NCBI GenBank assembly: GCA_027307165.1
Contig: DAHUXM010000012.1
Location: 1 to 32,001 of the forward strand
Direction: 5' to 3'
DNA: 32,001 nt
From: Gemmatimonadota bacterium
GTDB lineage: Bacteria; Gemmatimonadota; Gemmatimonadetes; Gemmatimonadales; Gemmatimonadaceae
Shown here: positions 29,170-32,001 of the stretch, in pieces
How the letters are laid out: every line of letters starts with the position of its first letter
Position numbering within the stretch: position 1 is the first letter of the stretch
Notes under the pieces: generated by a model
What the model was told of the DNA's origin: nothing
What the model saw: only the letters and a program-made list of their open reading frames with translations
Database searches by the model: none
Position numbers and translations under genes: made by a program

Positions 29170-32001
29170 ATGCCTGAGGACCAGCTGCAGCTTGTGGAAT
29201 CATTCCGTAGCCGTCCATGGCGGACCGTCGCGATCATTGCGGCGACTACGGTCAGTTTCGCATCCGCCGCTGCTGTGCGCCGGCACGTCCTGCGCCAGGA
29301 TTCGGTGCATTCCTGGGCAACGCGGTCGTCGGTGATCGCCAGCCTCGCCGGCGCCAACGCGTCCAACTGGCTCCGGCCGCGCCAGGCGGATGCAAGGCTA
29401 CTGGCGATCTCCGCTGGCCAGAGCCCCGAGCTGTTTGGTATTGCAGCGCAGGCGCGTCCTGTACCGTCGGCAGATACGATCAGGAGCATGCTGACGCGAA
29501 GCATGGCGACGCTCAACCAGCTTCACGGGTTCAACGGAGTCTGGCTGCTCGACAGCCGGGGAAATGTTGTTGGAACCGTTTCCTCTCAGCCGCCGCCCGA
29601 GGCGGTTCGAAAAGCGGCCATGGCGTCGCTCGTCACCGATTCCGGACGGATATTCGGACCATTCCCGCTGGGCTCTCAGACACTCGCTGTCGCATTCGCG
29701 CACCGCGTCACTGCGGTTCCGCTGCGGACCGGTCAGAACCCGATGACAGGTCGGATCATCGGGTCGGTGGTGCTCACCAGCGATGCCACGCCGCTGCTGA
29801 CGGATATCTCCGCGTGGTCGGGCCGCACCGCAACCGAATCAGCTTCTCTCGTCGCCGGAATCGACGACTCGATCTACGAAGTCACGCTGACCCCGGATCG
29901 GATGCGTGGCAGACTCGAAGGGGCGTGGCCGGCGGCACTGGCGCCTCGTTCGGTGCGCGCGGCTTTCCTGATACAGCCGGACACCACCGCCGTGGTGTCT
30001 GGATCGCGTGTCGAATTCGCGACGCGCATCGACGGTATGCCGTGGGGGCTGCGCCGGCGAGAACTGACAGACGTCGTATTCGCGTCGGTAGACTCGAGGC
30101 TCGCTACGGAGCTGTCCACTTCTGCGGCGATCGTCTTCATGATCGCGATCATCACGATCGCGCGCCGCCAGACAATGCGTGAGCGCAAGCATCGGGAAAC
30201 GGCGGAATCCGAAGTTCGATATCGACTACTGGCTGACAACGCGACGGACATCATAGCGCGCCATGCTCCGGATGGACGCGTCGTGTACGTGTCGCCCGCT
30301 GTATATCAGACTCTGGGTTATCGGCCACGACAGCTCGAAGGCCGCCATCTCACCGAGTTGAGCAGCGACGATGATCCAACCACGATGGATCAGATTCTCG
30401 ACCAGTTGCGGGTTACAAACGGTGCGTATCGCGTGGAGCATCGCTTGCGTCACGCCGATGGTCGCTCCATCTGGCTGGAAACCACCGGGCGTGCAATCCG
30501 CGATCCGGTGTGGGGTAACGTGATCGAGCTCGTGACGGCAAGCCGCGACATCGACGCGCGCAAGGAAGCGGAGAGCGCATTACGCGCATCGAACGAGTTC
30601 ATTCGAGCTCTGTTCGACAGTTCGCCAGTGGCGATAATTGCGACGGATCTGAACCTCCAGGTGCTGCAGTGGAACGGTGCCGCCGAGCGACTGTTTGGGT
30701 GGGCGGCAGAGGAAGTCATCGGTAAGCCATACCCACTCGCGTCGGAAACGATGCTGCCGGAAATTGCGCGCAGTCGCACACGGGCACTGCGCGAGGGGCG
30801 ATTCATCGATGTCCACGCACAGCGCATGCGTCGCGATGGTTCGCTGGTTGATCTGAGTCTTTCCGTCGGCGTTGTCAGAAACGCGCACGCGGAGCCGAGC
30901 GGCTTTGTGTTGCTGGCCGCGGATCTTTCCGAGCGTGCGAAGCTCGAGGCTCAGTTGCGGCATGCTCAGAAGATGGACGCCGTCGGCCAGCTCGCTGGTG
31001 GAATCGCGCACGACTTCAACAATCTTCTGACCGTCGTTACCGGATACGCGGGGATACTTCTCTCCGAGCTTCCCAAGGACGAGCCGATCCGCCCCGACAT
31101 CAAGGAGATAATGAGCGCAGCCGATCGTGCTGGCGTGCTCACGCGTCAGCTGCTTGCGTTCAGTCGGCAGCAGATGCTGGAGCCTCGCGTGCTCGATCTC
31201 AACGACGTAGTGGAAGGAATGGAGCAGATGCTGCGCCGCGTCCTGCCGGCCGATATCAAGGTGATCATGACACTCGATCGATCGCTTGGATGGGTCAACG
31301 CGGATCCGGGCCAGCTGGAGCAGGTACTGATGAATCTCATCGTCAATGCCCGCGATGCAATGCCAGAAGGCGGCGAGCTCGTCATCGAGACCAGAGATGC
31401 GAAGCTCGACGGCGCGGATGGCAGTGAGTGCGCGGGTGCCGCGCCAGGTGACTACGTGACACTTGCCGTGAGCGATACAGGCTCCGGTATCCCGGAGCCG
31501 ATTCAGTCGCGGATCTTCGAGCCGTTCTTCACGACCAAGGAACAAGGAAAAGGCACGGGCCTCGGTCTCGCGGCGATCTACGGCATCGTCAAGCAATCCG
31601 GGGGACACATTTCGGCGTACAGCGAAGTGGGCCGAGGCACCACCTTCAAAGTCTATTTGCCGGTGACCCACGAAGAGATCGACAGGCCGCAAGTTCCCTC
31701 GGAAGAAAGAGTCGCCCCGCGCGGTGAGGAGACGATTCTGGTCGTCGAGGACGAGGAATCGCTTCGCAGCGTCACGCAGGAATTTCTGTCGAAGAAGGGC
31801 TATCAGGTCATCGTCGCCGAAGATTTCCAGAAAGCCGTGGAGGCTTCTGAAAACAACTCGCGGCACATCGACCTGCTCATGACCGACGTAGTTTTGCCGG
31901 GGGCCAGCGGACCCAAGCTTGCCGGCCGGCTGGCCACCAGTCGCCCGGAAATGAAAGTTCTATTCGTCTCCGGCTACACGGCGGACGCTCTCGTCCACGG
32001 A
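29170..32001 (+). CDS. Hybrid sensor histidine kinase, PAS-PAS-HisKA-HATPase-REC (partial)
   Basis: From ATG 29170 (AGGA upstream) the frame is open for 944 codons to the window edge. Order: membrane helix (about 18-35); extracytoplasmic Cache-like sensor (about 36-315, with GVWLLDSRGNVVG); helix (about 317-331). PAS1 is about 350-465 and PAS2 about 477-595. HisKA has GGIAHDFNNLL with phospho-acceptor His614. The HATPase has Asn726 (N-box), Asp769 (DTGSG) and GKGTGLGLA. The receiver domain starts about 855 with acidic EDEE and acceptor Asp906 (MTDVVLPG). It probably relays an envelope signal to an external partner, as there is no DNA-binding domain in view. Whether it serves the copper genes 198 bp upstream is unknown. 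Confidence 0.92.
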   Translation, partial: MPEDQLQLVESFRSRPWRTVAIIAATTVSFASAAAVRRHVLRQDSVHSWATRSSVIASLAGANASNWLRPRQADARLLAISAGQSPELFGIAAQARPVPSADTIRSMLTRSMATLNQLHGFNGVWLLDSRGNVVGTVSSQPPPEAVRKAAMASLVTDSGRIFGPFPLGSQTLAVAFAHRVTAVPLRTGQNPMTGRIIGSVVLTSDATPLLTDISAWSGRTATESASLVAGIDDSIYEVTLTPDRMRGRLEGAWPAALAPRSVRAAFLIQPDTTAVVSGSRVEFATRIDGMPWGLRRRELTDVVFASVDSRLATELSTSAAIVFMIAIITIARRQTMRERKHRETAESEVRYRLLADNATDIIARHAPDGRVVYVSPAVYQTLGYRPRQLEGRHLTELSSDDDPTTMDQILDQLRVTNGAYRVEHRLRHADGRSIWLETTGRAIRDPVWGNVIELVTASRDIDARKEAESALRASNEFIRALFDSSPVAIIATDLNLQVLQWNGAAERLFGWAAEEVIGKPYPLASETMLPEIARSRTRALREGRFIDVHAQRMRRDGSLVDLSLSVGVVRNAHAEPSGFVLLAADLSERAKLEAQLRHAQKMDAVGQLAGGIAHDFNNLLTVVTGYAGILLSELPKDEPIRPDIKEIMSAADRAGVLTRQLLAFSRQQMLEPRVLDLNDVVEGMEQMLRRVLPADIKVIMTLDRSLGWVNADPGQLEQVLMNLIVNARDAMPEGGELVIETRDAKLDGADGSECAGAAPGDYVTLAVSDTGSGIPEPIQSRIFEPFFTTKEQGKGTGLGLAAIYGIVKQSGGHISAYSEVGRGTTFKVYLPVTHEEIDRPQVPSEERVAPRGEETILVVEDEESLRSVTQEFLSKKGYQVIVAEDFQKAVEASENNSRHIDLLMTDVVLPGASGPKLAGRLATSRPEMKVLFVSGYTADALVHG

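Noticed and set aside
29217..30182. 321-residue plus-strand open frame
   Set aside because: It overlaps the sensor kinase in another frame; the kinase frame has recognisable PAS, HisKA and receiver domains.

Overview
The window looks like chromosomal DNA of a free-living, high-GC, diderm bacterium, most likely Gemmatimonadota or a close neighbour. This placement is an inference from gene content; no rRNA or marker gene is present. The clues are a TonB-dependent receptor (outer membrane), a futalosine-pathway menaquinone gene (mqnD), a type III glutamine synthetase beside a GSI-alpha enzyme, and exported proteins that nearly all place Gln directly after a predicted signal-peptidase site. Many genes lack a clear Shine-Dalgarno. 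I see no tRNA, rRNA, CRISPR array, transposase or prophage gene.

Layout. 1-4143 is mostly minus strand: a truncated, very acidic protein with an AT-hook-like motif, mqnD behind a zinc-ribbon membrane protein, a class A beta-lactamase-fold serine hydrolase without an obvious Glu166, and a PEBP lipoprotein. 4278-6803 is plus strand: a secreted CARDB-like protein closed by a terminator, a four-helix membrane protein and an Fsr-type (fosmidomycin resistance) MFS exporter. 6821-7009 is a repeat cluster with tandem 20-mers and dRS3-like palindromes. 7028-9793 is minus strand: an exported esterase and a DMT/EamA transporter, the latter divergent from a CGNR zinc-finger regulator (9911-10594). A PP2C phosphatase and a YidB-family protein follow, then minus-strand clpP and an ArsR-type regulator.

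13202-18430 carries a PLP-dependent group II decarboxylase, a perfect bidirectional terminator, and two glutamine synthetases (type III on minus, type I on plus) firing from one 111-bp region. 18487-21193 has an exported unknown, a 52-residue glycine-rich membrane protein and an ECF sigma/RskA-like anti-sigma pair. 21283-23865 has a SWIM zinc-finger protein, an EAL-HDOD protein and a DUF421/small membrane protein pair.

24055-28972 is the most coherent functional block, a probable copper-handling locus: a Met/His/Cys-rich exported protein, a TonB-dependent receptor, a CopC-CopD fusion and a YcnI protein. The two copper-binding domains both start their predicted mature chains with His. A large PAS-PAS hybrid sensor kinase with an extracytoplasmic sensor domain runs off the right edge. 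No single wholly new system is proven here. The best leads are the +1 Gln rule at signal-peptide cleavage sites, the copper locus, the shared glutamine-synthetase control region, the AT-hook protein and the dRS3-like repeats.
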